This document shows positions 16,901 through 24,643 of a stretch of 38,571 bases of DNA, piece after piece. The stretch's first letter is position 1. Every line of letters starts with the position of its first letter. A program made the translations under genes and the position numbers. The DNA comes from Chloroflexota bacterium (GTDB taxonomy: Bacteria; Chloroflexota; Anaerolineae; Anaerolineales; Anaerolineaceae): the NCBI GenBank assembly GCA_012729755.1, contig JAAYCN010000111.1, forward strand, positions 1 through 38,571, in the 5' to 3' direction. The notes below the pieces were generated by a model. It was given only the letters and a program-made list of their open reading frames with translations. It was not told where the DNA came from and ran no database searches.

Positions 16901-18067
16901 TTACATCGTATCCTTATGGTACTGCTTTGAAGAACGCTTGCCGATAGACAGACCATCCGCGTCCAACTTCTGCAGCAGCATTTTTTCCACTGCGTCTGCT
17001 TCAGCCTTGCTGATTACCGCCAGCTCATGCGCGCGGTGCAGCAGGTAAGGGTAGGGGTGCGTGTCAAGCACCAGCGTTTCGGCGTACACCACCGCGTGGA
17101 GGAGGTCGATCAGTTCGGGTCGGCGGCTGACCCAGGCAGGGAACTCCACTCTGGTCAGCCAGGCTTCCTCACCTTGGCTGACATTCAGAAAGAAGAAACA
17201 AACCGGTTGGCGCTGGCCCAGTTTTTTATCGCCCTTGCTGACAATTTCGAAGACCGCCGAACGTTGCCCGGGCTTTTTAACCCAGTCCTTAAGTAGATTC
17301 GCGTCAGAGACGCCGCGCAGCGAGCGCTGTTTATCCTCATAACTCGCCAGCAAGTCGTCAGGAGTCTGAAAAATCGACAGCATGCGGCTGATTAGTTCAG
17401 AGCCCGGTTTGTCGATATAACCCGCGTTGATGATTTCCCGCGCTTCCAGCTGTCGCTGCACTTCCGCGACATCCTCCTGAATTTGTTTTCGGTTCGTGTC
17501 AGCCTCACGCGAACTCGAAAAAACATCCAATGGGCCATCAGTCAGCGTGATAATCGGCAATTCATCCACCAGCGAAAAATCAAGAATGGCAGTACGCTCC
17601 GCCTTGTCTCGAAAAAGTCCCACCATTTCTTCGCCCAACAGCGCCCCGCTCTCAGAATACAGGCGGTCATAATCAAGCAGCTCGCTCCGAATTTCCTGCG
17701 ACGGAGCTTGCCCGCTGCCTTTTACCAGTTTGATCAGTCCAACGTTAATCAGGCAGAATTGAAGACTGCGGTGGCGGCTGGGGACGATCTGGGAGCCATC
17801 CGCGGCAACCAGCGTGTAATTGGTTGGAGCGGGTGGAGCGTCTTTGACTGTCAGCAGGGGCTCATTGATCGGCTTCGCGCAGTACAAACTACCCAACAGG
17901 CCGGCAGCTCGCTCTACCTTTGCCCGAATCTCCGCTGCCTGCTGATCCAGATTTTGAAAGACACCCTTTAACTGTCGGTGCGTCTCTTTTAACTGCGCCT
18001 CATGCGCTTTTGTTTTCTCGCTGAAATCATTTAGATTCCGCTCAACCAGAAAATAATTAACTGGCAT
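16901..18067 (-). CDS. nurA: NurA 5'-3' nuclease
   Basis: A 388-residue NurA-family nuclease. The first 60 residues form a coiled coil. AADGSQIVPSRH (Asp90) and TLTDGPLDVF (Asp177) are the two acidic motifs of the RNase H-like core, with Glu157 in KAERTAI between them. The C-terminal HPYPYLLHRAHELAVI is the third signature. These match the metal-dependent active site, so the enzyme should be catalytic. NurA works with HerA to resect DNA ends. It is the first gene of the operon; GGGAG lies 7 nt before the ATG, and an extended -10 box lies about 30 nt upstream of the start codon. Confidence 0.85.
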   Translation of the reverse strand: MPVNYFLVERNLNDFSEKTKAHEAQLKETHRQLKGVFQNLDQQAAEIRAKVERAAGLLGSLYCAKPINEPLLTVKDAPPAPTNYTLVAADGSQIVPSRHRSLQFCLINVGLIKLVKGSGQAPSQEIRSELLDYDRLYSESGALLGEEMVGLFRDKAERTAILDFSLVDELPIITLTDGPLDVFSSSREADTNRKQIQEDVAEVQRQLEAREIINAGYIDKPGSELISRMLSIFQTPDDLLASYEDKQRSLRGVSDANLLKDWVKKPGQRSAVFEIVSKGDKKLGQRQPVCFFFLNVSQGEEAWLTRVEFPAWVSRRPELIDLLHAVVYAETLVLDTHPYPYLLHRAHELAVISKAEADAVEKMLLQKLDADGLSIGKRSSKQYHKDTM

Positions 18068-18096
18068 GAAATTCTCCCTGTGGGGTTTGCTAATTA

Positions 18097-18105
18097 ATTA
18101 TACCA
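18097..18105 (-). promoter_or_regulatory. Extended -10 promoter of the nurA operon
   Basis: On the minus strand TGGTATAAT reads as an extended -10 (TG-N-TATAAT), about 30 nt before the nurA ATG, with a GGGAG ribosome site in between. No good -35 box is needed for such promoters and none is obvious. Confidence 0.55.
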
Positions 18106-18180
18106 ATCGCTTCAGGCTATCATGGAACAAATCAACAGGGATAAACGTCTGATATTTGAGTAAACAATTAAGGAGAACCT

Positions 18181-18969
18181 ATGAATAAAAAATTTATATC
18201 TGTCGTCCTCGCTGCGCTGCTGATTGGCAGCTTAACCCTGACCGCCTGCAATCAATCGCCAGTCGTTAAAGCATCACCATCGAGTGAGGTAACAAACAGC
18301 TTGACACAACAAACTCAGCTTTCCAACACCTCAGTCCGCACGCTGTCAGTCACCGGTGTCGGTAAAATTATTCTCGTTCCCGATTTAGCTTATATCAATA
18401 TCGGTGTGCGCAATGAAGCCGATGATGTCACCACCGCGCTCTCTACCAACAACGATTTAGCCAAACAGATCACTGACGCGTTGAAGGCCAAGGGTGTGGA
18501 TGAGAAAGACATTCAGACCACCAATTTCAATGTCTATCCCAGCCAGAAATATGACAACATGGGCAATATCACCTCCACCAGCTTCGCGGTCGAGAACACT
18601 ATCAATATCAAGATCAACAAACTGGCTGACCTTGGCGCTCTGTTGGATGAAGCCATTCGCGCCGGCGCTAATAACGTCTACGGCATCCAGTTCGATATTA
18701 AAGATCGCCAGACCTACCTCGATCAGGCGCGCGATCTCGCCATCAAAGACGCTCAGGCACGTGCTCAGGCGGTCGCTGAAGTAGCCGGTGTGGAATTGAT
18801 ACAGATCCAGTCAATCAACGTCAGCAATTTCAAAGCTTTCGAACCCTACAGCCCTTATGGGATGGGTGGCGGCGGCTACGCCAAAACCATGGAAGATAGC
18901 GCCGTACCCGTTTCAGCCGGCCAACTCCAAGTCACTTTCGAAGCCAGCCTGGTTTACGAAATCAAGTAA
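18181..18969 (+). CDS. SIMPL-domain (DUF541) lipoprotein
   Basis: A 262-residue exported protein. The signal peptide ends in LTLTAC, a good lipobox with the lipidated Cys at residue 23. A Ser/Thr/Gln-rich linker follows, then the SIMPL (DUF541) domain from about residue 53: LSVTGVGKIILVPDLAYINIG, IQTTNFNVYPS and AGVELIQIQSINVS. The family forms surface or periplasmic oligomers with poorly known roles in stress and envelope functions. AAGGAG 6 nt before the ATG supports the start. It is divergent from nurA and followed by a hairpin 19 bp beyond its stop. Confidence 0.88.
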   Translation: MNKKFISVVLAALLIGSLTLTACNQSPVVKASPSSEVTNSLTQQTQLSNTSVRTLSVTGVGKIILVPDLAYINIGVRNEADDVTTALSTNNDLAKQITDALKAKGVDEKDIQTTNFNVYPSQKYDNMGNITSTSFAVENTINIKINKLADLGALLDEAIRAGANNVYGIQFDIKDRQTYLDQARDLAIKDAQARAQAVAEVAGVELIQIQSINVSNFKAFEPYSPYGMGGGGYAKTMEDSAVPVSAGQLQVTFEASLVYEIK

Positions 18970-18988
18970 TTCGATCCAGATCAATCAC

Positions 18989-19021
18989 CAACAGTCCCGG
19001 GGTATAGCCCCGGGACTGTTG
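18989..19021 (+). terminator. Terminator-like hairpin after the SIMPL gene
   Basis: Perfect 14-bp GC-rich inverted repeat (18989-19002 and 19008-19021) with a 5-nt loop, starting 19 bp after the SIMPL stop codon. The sequence after it is not a strong T tract, so termination may be only partial. Confidence 0.65.
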
Positions 19022-19029
19022 CTTGAAAT

Positions 19030-19361
19030 TATTAATAATTGTCTTCCGCGCGGTCTCTTTACTCAGGCGGATCCCTTTTATCTCTTCCAGCTTTTCTACC
19101 ACCGGGGTTTGAACCCTTTCATCAAGGGGTCAGTAATGAAGACTTCAACGCTTTGCCGGGTTTTATTGTCTGTCTTTCGATTGCTCTGTACCCCTCTTTT
19201 CTTTGATGGGATCCCAGCTGCACTTTCTGTGCGATACCTTTTTAAGATCCGCCTGAATTGACGTTCACAGATCCCAATCCTTTCGATGCGGTTTTTTGGG
19301 TCTTACGTTTCTCAAGAACACGTTCAATAACATTTTTTCGTTGTAATTCTTCATTGATCAT
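19030..19361 (-). pseudogene. Decayed ISNCY-type transposase fragment
   Basis: Pieces of one protein can be read on the minus strand in shifting frames. From 19361: MINEELQRKNVIERVLEKRK, followed by TQKTASKGLG, which looks like the N-terminal helix-turn-helix of an ISNCY-type transposase. Around 19250-19200 comes SIQADLKKVSHRK then IKEKRG. From 19185: NRKTDNKT to MKGFKP. From 19123: TPVVEKLEEIKGIRLSKET, which resembles the next conserved part of that family. At least three frameshifts separate the pieces, and the DDE catalytic region is absent. This is an old, inactive remnant. Assignment is by pattern memory, without a database search. Confidence 0.6.
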
Positions 19362-19481
19362 TTCGATTGTCCATAACATAGCTCCGATTATTCTTAGGAC
19401 TTTTCTGTTTTGCTGCTTTAGAACATTATCACTTTGCTCCTGCATAACTGCCTGTATCAGAATCCAACACGAGGCAAATGT

Positions 19482-19487
19482 TATAAT
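19482..19487 (+). promoter_or_regulatory. -10 box directly upstream of the second MFS gene
   Basis: TATAAT ends 7 nt before the ATG at 19495 with no Shine-Dalgarno sequence. It supports 19495 as the start and suggests a leaderless mRNA. Confidence 0.5.
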
Positions 19488-19494
19488 CGCATGC

Positions 19495-20715
19495 ATGTCC
19501 GAACAGCCTCAAATCAGCCCAATGTCTGAGCCGCCCAGGACTAAATTTATTACGTTCAGCTTATATTTCCTGCTGGTTTTCGGCTCGATTGCCATCCTCC
19601 AACCATACCTGAACCTGCACTTTCAGGCGATCGGGTTCACAGGTACACAGATCGGTATGGTTGTTACGATTAGCTCCCTTGCCATCATTCTGTTCGCCCC
19701 AACCTATGGCCAGTGGTTTGACCGCAGCCCATACAAGCGACAGGTGCTGGTCTTTACCACGCTGCTTGCCATGGTCACCATGGCTTTGGTGCCTTCGCTG
19801 GGTATTTTTCTGGCAGTTGTGCTGCTATATTCCATCAATAGCGTCATTACCACTTTTAATATTTCCGCCGTTCAAAATATCACCTATCAGGTTGGCAGCA
19901 GCGAGGGCGGACGAAATGATTTTGGGCGGATCCGTTTGTGGGGTTCACTTGGATTTGCGTTTGTAGTATTGCTCGGCGGCTTGATCTATGAAAAATTAGG
20001 CGTCATGGTCAACGTCTGGATCTTCATCGCGCTTTCCTTGGCTTTGGTGATCGTTCTGCTGCGCATGCCAGCAACATACTTTCAGCTCAGCTCGTCAAAT
20101 GATGAAGCTGACCTGGGATTAGGGGGAGTGCTTAAGTTGATCCTCAAAAATCGGTTCTTATGGATGACTGTTGTTGCCCTGGCATTAACCGACCCTGTCA
20201 TGGATGGTGTCCGTTCCTTTGAGCCGGTGATTATGAAAAATCTGGGAATGACCGAATCGGTTATTGGTTTGTCGACGATGCTATCCGCCTTGTTTGAGGT
20301 ACCGCTGATGTTGCGCGTGGATCGCATTATCGCACGTCAGGGTTATCGAAAGGTGCTGATTTTTATCTTTGTGTTTGATCTCACGCGGCGTATGGTTGTA
20401 TGGCTCTTTCCGGTTGGCATGAATATTTTTGTGATGACCATTCTTAATTGTGTCAGTCTGTCCCTGCGCATGTTCACCATGGTCAGCCTGGTGAACCAAT
20501 ATATTCCAAAGCGTTTCACAACGACAGTTTACGCCTTCTTCAGTGTGACTCTGACGGGGCTTGGCTACATGTTGAGCAACGCCCTGAGCGGAATGATCTA
20601 TGACAATTATGGTGGACGACAGGTTTTTCTGATGGGAGCGCTCCTTTGCGCGGTTTCTCTGTTGTTGGCCGTCGCGGCAGGCAAGCCTTCCAGTGATGCC
20701 ACTTCCGCCGCTTAA
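19495..20715 (+). CDS. MFS transporter (MFS_1-like, HcaT-like layout)
   Basis: A 406-residue transporter with about twelve hydrophobic segments. The first helix pair, FGSIAILQPYLNLHFQAIGF then TGTQIGMVVTISSLAIIL, and the loop FGRIRLWGSLGFAFVV resemble the phenylpropionate permease/nucleoside symporter-like MFS group. The cargo is unknown. The open frame extends upstream to 19258, but those 79 residues lie over the transposase relic and are not protein-like. I therefore place the start at the ATG 19495, just after a TATAAT box; the ATG at 19522 is an alternative. An 8-bp hairpin overlaps its stop codon. Confidence 0.8.
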   Translation: MSEQPQISPMSEPPRTKFITFSLYFLLVFGSIAILQPYLNLHFQAIGFTGTQIGMVVTISSLAIILFAPTYGQWFDRSPYKRQVLVFTTLLAMVTMALVPSLGIFLAVVLLYSINSVITTFNISAVQNITYQVGSSEGGRNDFGRIRLWGSLGFAFVVLLGGLIYEKLGVMVNVWIFIALSLALVIVLLRMPATYFQLSSSNDEADLGLGGVLKLILKNRFLWMTVVALALTDPVMDGVRSFEPVIMKNLGMTESVIGLSTMLSALFEVPLMLRVDRIIARQGYRKVLIFIFVFDLTRRMVVWLFPVGMNIFVMTILNCVSLSLRMFTMVSLVNQYIPKRFTTTVYAFFSVTLTGLGYMLSNALSGMIYDNYGGRQVFLMGALLCAVSLLLAVAAGKPSSDATSAA

Positions 20716-20730
20716 AAATGGCTTTTAAGC
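20710..20730 (+). terminator. Terminator-like hairpin at the end of the second MFS gene
   Basis: An 8-bp inverted repeat (20710-20717 and 20723-20730) with a 5-nt loop includes the TAA stop codon, followed by a short T-rich stretch (CTCGTTTTG). It probably separates this gene from the next one, which has its own -10 box. Confidence 0.5.
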
Positions 20731-20757
20731 CTCGTTTTGTGTCAGGTTTGTTGAAGT

Positions 20758-20763
20758 TATAAT
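20758..20763 (+). promoter_or_regulatory. -10 box directly upstream of the second nucleotidyltransferase gene
   Basis: TATAAT ends 6 nt before the ATG at 20770. No Shine-Dalgarno sequence is present, again suggesting a leaderless message. Confidence 0.5.
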
Positions 20764-20769
20764 TAACTC

Positions 20770-21384
20770 ATGCCCGACCAAGCGCTCAAATTGCCTTTCG
20801 AGCCCAATATCCCGCCTGCTTTAAAGGAAGTCTTGGGGGAGATTCCCACCCGCGAGAAGCCAACAAAGACTCCATTGATGGATGAAGCGGAGGTGGAGCA
20901 ACTGCTGCAGTTGGCGCGTATCGCCGGCATTCCAATTGTAGTTGATGGCGGATGGGCGGTGGACGCCCTCTTGGGTTGGCAAACCCGCGAACACACTGAT
21001 CTCGACCTGGCGTTCAACCACCGCTACCTGCCGAAGCTGCTTGCCATTCTTTCCAAGCTCAGCTATCAGCACATCTGGCGGGATGATCAGTGGGAACATA
21101 ATTTCGTGCTGGAGGACGAGTTTGGACATCAGGTGGATATTCATACCTTTATCACTGATGAAAAGGGCGATATCACTGGCGGCGTGCCTTACCCGAAAGG
21201 GTCGCTGTGTGGCAGGGGTCGAATTGCCCATATGGATGTGGCTTGCATCGAGCCGCATCACCTGGTGGCCTTTCACACTGGCTACCGGGTTAGTGAAAAA
21301 GATTATCAGGACGTGAGATATCTTTGCAACCTGTTTAAAATCGATCTGCCCTCAGACTACGATCACTTGATAAACGCGAAGTGA
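20770..21384 (+). CDS. Lincosamide/aminoglycoside-type nucleotidyltransferase-like protein
   Basis: A 204-residue protein with the fold signature of small antibiotic nucleotidyltransferases. VVDGGWAVDALLG lies at residues 57-69, TDLDLAF with two metal-binding Asp at 76-82, and HQVDIHTF near residue 120 supplies the third acid. The same three blocks occur in LinA/Lnu lincosamide and ANT(2'')-type aminoglycoside enzymes. Whether it modifies a drug or a cellular molecule cannot be told, and many environmental relatives are not resistance genes. It is a single-gene unit with its own -10 box; a palindrome lies just beyond its stop. It is unrelated in detail to the nucleotidyltransferase at 11.2 kb. 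Confidence 0.72.
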   Translation: MPDQALKLPFEPNIPPALKEVLGEIPTREKPTKTPLMDEAEVEQLLQLARIAGIPIVVDGGWAVDALLGWQTREHTDLDLAFNHRYLPKLLAILSKLSYQHIWRDDQWEHNFVLEDEFGHQVDIHTFITDEKGDITGGVPYPKGSLCGRGRIAHMDVACIEPHHLVAFHTGYRVSEKDYQDVRYLCNLFKIDLPSDYDHLINAK

Positions 21385-21392
21385 GCTAATAA

Positions 21393-21410
21393 TTACGCCA
21401 GTTGGCGTAA
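21393..21410. repeat. Perfect 8-bp palindrome between two genes
   Basis: TTACGCCA and TGGCGTAA (21393-21400 and 21403-21410) are separated by 2 nt. It lies 9 nt after the nucleotidyltransferase stop and about 60 nt before the DinB-like gene. It could be a terminator stem without a T tract or an operator for the next gene. Confidence 0.4.
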
Positions 21411-21472
21411 CTGAAAGATATTATTGTCTCAAAATGAAAAAAATATAGACCAAATCTTGAAGGAAAGCGTGC

Positions 21473-21961
21473 ATGATTACCATCGGTGATTACATCAAAC
21501 TAATTGAATTTAACGCTGACGTTGTCAAAAATCAGACCAGTGGGCTTTTGATGCCGGAGATGCTGGTTCAACCGAAAAATGGCGGCAACTGTATGTTGTG
21601 GATTTTGGGCCATCTGACCAATAACCTGCGCATCATCCTGCGCATTGTTGGAGGTGACGATTTAGCTGACCTGCCTGATTTGTCACGGTTCGCGCGAGGC
21701 TCAGAACCGATTAAAGAGCTTGAGAGGGGGTTGCTCACTTCTGAACAGTTATTAAACACTTATAATCAGCTGAATGCGGCTGTAATCGCTCAACTCAAGA
21801 GAGTTGATGAGGCTTACTTTGATGAAGACTTTGAACTCTTCCCCGAATCTGTTGCCAGGCGCGGCTGGTGGGCTTACTTTTTTAGTTTTCATCACGCTTA
21901 CCACGTCGGCCAACTTGAACAGCTGCGTAATTTAGCTGGGCACATAGAAAAATTGCTCTAA
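21473..21961 (+). CDS. DinB-like metal-binding protein
   Basis: A 162-residue four-helix-bundle protein of the DinB/YfiT type. The three His that usually bind a divalent metal are visible: His47 in ILGHLTNN, and an HxxxH pair at 140/144 in FHHAYHVGQLEQLR. Members include thiol transferases and many of unknown function that are often stress-induced. AAGGAAAG, about 8 nt before the ATG, supports the start. The next gene begins 31 nt after its stop, so the two may be co-transcribed. Confidence 0.78.
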   Translation: MITIGDYIKLIEFNADVVKNQTSGLLMPEMLVQPKNGGNCMLWILGHLTNNLRIILRIVGGDDLADLPDLSRFARGSEPIKELERGLLTSEQLLNTYNQLNAAVIAQLKRVDEAYFDEDFELFPESVARRGWWAYFFSFHHAYHVGQLEQLRNLAGHIEKLL

Positions 21962-21992
21962 GATTCTTGGATAGATTGGACGATTACTCGAT

Positions 21993-23255
21993 ATGACAGG
22001 CGCCACCCAACACGAGACCGAGCTCATAGTCACTACTGATGATCAGATGGCTGAGACAACCCCACAGAGTAGGCCTTCGAGAAAACCGATCGCTTTAGTT
22101 CTGTTGATCTTTTTTGCTTTTATCGCCTTAGGCATGCCCGACGGTCTGTTGGGTGTCGGTTGGCCAACGATTCGGGCTGAGTTTGGCATCCCGGTTGACG
22201 CGATCGGCATGATCCTGCTCACCACGATGATTGGCTATCTGATCTCCAGCTTCTTCAGCGGGGCGATTCTGCGCAGATTCAGCGTCGGCAAAGTGTTGAT
22301 CGCCAGCTGTTTCGTCTCAGGCGTTGGGTTGATCGGCTATACTTTCGCTCCGAAGTGGGGCTATATGGCTGCTCTGGGGTTGCTGGCTGGCCTTGGCGCG
22401 GGCACGATTGACGCCGGGCTCAACGCTTTTGTTGATAATCATTTTGGCCCCGGGCTGATGCAGTGGCTGCATGCCAGTTACGGTGTCGGCGTTACCACAG
22501 GCCCGCTGTTGATGACCTATTTTCTGACCAACTTCTCTCAGTGGCGCCATGGTTATGTGTTGGTCGGGGCTGTGCAGTTGATTCTCAGCATCGTTTTCAC
22601 CCTGACCCTGCCCATGTGGGCGGCTCTTGAAAAACAGAAACCCGCCCAGGGTGAGCAAATTGTTAAAAAAGATCGCGCGGGTTTCACACAAACCTTGCGT
22701 TCCCCGATGGTCTGGCTGAGCGCGGCGCTCTTCTTTCTTTATGTTGGCGGTGAAGTCATCCTCGGCACCTGGACTTATTCGCTGCTCACCGAATCGCGCG
22801 GGGTCAGACCCGAGCTGGCAGGTTTATTTGCCAGCTCCTATTGGTTATCGTTCACGATTGGGCGAATCTTGGCTGGTCTGATCACGCACAAAGTCAATGT
22901 TGGCCGTCTTGTGATTGGCTGTATGCTTGCCGCTCTGGCGGGGGCGGTGCTTCTGTTAGTCAGCACCTCGCCAATCACCAGCCTGATCGCGGTCGCGGTC
23001 ATCGGTTTTGCTTTCGCCCCTATTTTTCCGGGTCTGGTCTCGACGACAGCGCAGCGTGTAGGTAAGGTTCATGTTGATAACGCCATCGGCATTCAGATTT
23101 CCACCGGCGTGCCTGGCGGGGCGATTCTCTCTTCGCTGGTAGGGAGATTGGCAAAAAGCAGCGGTCTGGAAGTGATGCCGGTCACGCTCCTGGCTGTCTT
23201 GGCGCTCGAAATCACGCTCTACCTTCTAAGCCGCCAAAAACTCTCTAACCTGTGA
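21993..23255 (+). CDS. MFS transporter
   Basis: A 420-residue transporter with about twelve hydrophobic segments. After a 30-residue soluble N-terminus, the first helix ends in ALGMPDGLLGVGWPTIR, a pattern of FucP-like and related carriers. The loop SGAILRRFSVGKVLI and the helix GLGAGTIDAGLNAFV follow. The substrate is unknown. It is the third MFS gene in the window, and the three are of different subtypes. No clear RBS or promoter was seen before its ATG. Transcription may come from the DinB-like gene 31 nt upstream. Confidence 0.8.
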   Translation: MTGATQHETELIVTTDDQMAETTPQSRPSRKPIALVLLIFFAFIALGMPDGLLGVGWPTIRAEFGIPVDAIGMILLTTMIGYLISSFFSGAILRRFSVGKVLIASCFVSGVGLIGYTFAPKWGYMAALGLLAGLGAGTIDAGLNAFVDNHFGPGLMQWLHASYGVGVTTGPLLMTYFLTNFSQWRHGYVLVGAVQLILSIVFTLTLPMWAALEKQKPAQGEQIVKKDRAGFTQTLRSPMVWLSAALFFLYVGGEVILGTWTYSLLTESRGVRPELAGLFASSYWLSFTIGRILAGLITHKVNVGRLVIGCMLAALAGAVLLLVSTSPITSLIAVAVIGFAFAPIFPGLVSTTAQRVGKVHVDNAIGIQISTGVPGGAILSSLVGRLAKSSGLEVMPVTLLAVLALEITLYLLSRQKLSNL

Positions 23256-23295
23256 AACGAAACCGACATTAGTCTGATTAACTAACGAAAGACAA

Positions 23296-24039
23296 TCAGC
23301 GCATGCTGGCGTTCTGGATGAGGCGATGAGTGCCATCGCAAAGGGGCTTGTTGCGCGACTTGCCGCAGGTGCAAAGCGTCACGCGGTTGCGCGGGATAAA
23401 AGGGACTCCGTCTGCGCGTTCGATAGGGATGTATCCCATCACCCAGATCGGCCCGCGAATCGTGCCTCTGGTAACGCCTTCGATGGTTTCAGCGATTTGA
23501 GGACCCAGTTCAACCTCCACCGGCTCTCCATCTGGGGTGAGGCGGTAAATCAACGAGCCGGCTGGGCAATCTTCCACCATTTTGATTACCGTGTCGCGCT
23601 CTCCCTGGGTTTCGCCGAGTTCGGCCAGCTCGTCAAAGGTGGTATCGGTTCTCACGCAGAATCCGGCTGACATGCACAGCGGCAAGATCTTGGTGACGTT
23701 GAACCCGTCGTCGTGCCTGAAAGTCATCTCGCGCAGGGGCGAACCGTCTGTGCGCGCTGATTCGGCGCCGTCGAAATGGACTTTAGCATGCGTCTGGTCG
23801 CAAAAAGGCATGGTCTCGCTGCGCCCGCAGCGGCAGAGTAAGTAGGTTTCCCCTTCGGGATCGTGGGGAGGTTGCTCCTCCCAGGCCAAAGGCTCGTGTT
23901 TTGGTGACATAACCTGTCTTAGCCTGCGCAGCGGGATCCCGCCGGTCACTTGGTAGGGGCCGTTCTTCACTACCTTGATTTTCATTTCGGGCGTGAGCTG
24001 TTTGGGTGATTTTCTGGGGATTTGATCTGAGGCTGCCAA
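23296..24039 (-). CDS. Iron-sulfur protein with two CDGSH motifs and a central Cys cluster
   Basis: A 247-residue protein with three probable Fe-S sites. CDGSH motif one is CRCGRSETMPFCDQTH (Cys69, Cys71, Cys80, His84). CDGSH motif two is CTCGKSRNKPLCDGTH (Cys223, Cys225, Cys234, His238). Each three-Cys/one-His set should bind a [2Fe-2S] cluster. Between them, CMSAGFC (122/128) and DCPAGSL (Cys158) resemble the divergent mono-cluster 4Fe-4S domain often fused to CDGSH proteins. A role in electron transfer or redox sensing is likely. The start is a TTG with GGAG 6 nt upstream; an ATG at residue 19 is an alternative. Confidence 0.85.
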   Translation of the reverse strand: MAASDQIPRKSPKQLTPEMKIKVVKNGPYQVTGGIPLRRLRQVMSPKHEPLAWEEQPPHDPEGETYLLCRCGRSETMPFCDQTHAKVHFDGAESARTDGSPLREMTFRHDDGFNVTKILPLCMSAGFCVRTDTTFDELAELGETQGERDTVIKMVEDCPAGSLIYRLTPDGEPVEVELGPQIAETIEGVTRGTIRGPIWVMGYIPIERADGVPFIPRNRVTLCTCGKSRNKPLCDGTHRLIQNASMR

Positions 24040-24643
24040 GATTTGCTCCAGTATTGATTATGCCAATTATAGCTGAGGGAAGCAAAATAATTATGTTGAT
24101 ACCTGATTATTTTTCTTTCCTTATCATAAACTGACAGGAGATACCACCAGCTGACCTGAGATTGATCTCACTAACGAACAAAAGGCGATGCAGATTCCTC
24201 AAGACTTCCCAATGGGGTCACAAATAGGGTCGAAGCCCCGCAGGGGCACAGTGGGGAGAGGCCCGACACTGGCCGCAATAAGTTTTTTCAGAACGAGCAC
24301 CTCGCGCAGGTTGGGTGGAGCGACCCCATACCTTCGCCTGACTATCTGCTTCTCGGAGCGAAACCCAACAAACCAGATCCATCTTGCATGACTCCGTTTG
24401 ATGACAGAAAAAGGCGGACAGGGAAGTTCGCTTCTACGGGAAGAGATTTTCGGCAGGCGGTGCGAGTTTAGTAGACCAATGAAACATCCTCTTCAGTCTC
24501 GCTGCGCTCGTCAGCTTCTCCCATGGGGAGGCCTCAGTGAGTCCTCAACTTAAAAAGCGCTGAGGCTAGCAGACGAAAGAGTGCGCTGCCTCCTTAAGCC
24601 CTCACCCGCGGAGGGAAATGAAGTGGTGTGGGTTATGCAGCGG
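24040..24643. other. Noncoding stretch with dispersed-repeat-like units
   Basis: No gene is supportable in these 604 bases. Several short palindromic units follow one another: GCCCC/GGGGC at 24235-24247, GTTGGGT/ACCCAAC at 24310-24369, a stretch at 24490-24530 containing CTCGCTGCGCTCG and CTTCTCCCATGGGGAG, and GCCTCAG/CTGAGGC at 24531-24566. Units of this sort are often dispersed in bacterial intergenic regions. Copy number cannot be checked from one window. Confidence 0.5.

Noticed and set aside
19242-19496. 84-codon minus-strand frame as an intact gene
   Set aside because: Its recognisable part is the N-terminus of an ISNCY-type transposase that continues in other frames, so it belongs to a pseudogene.
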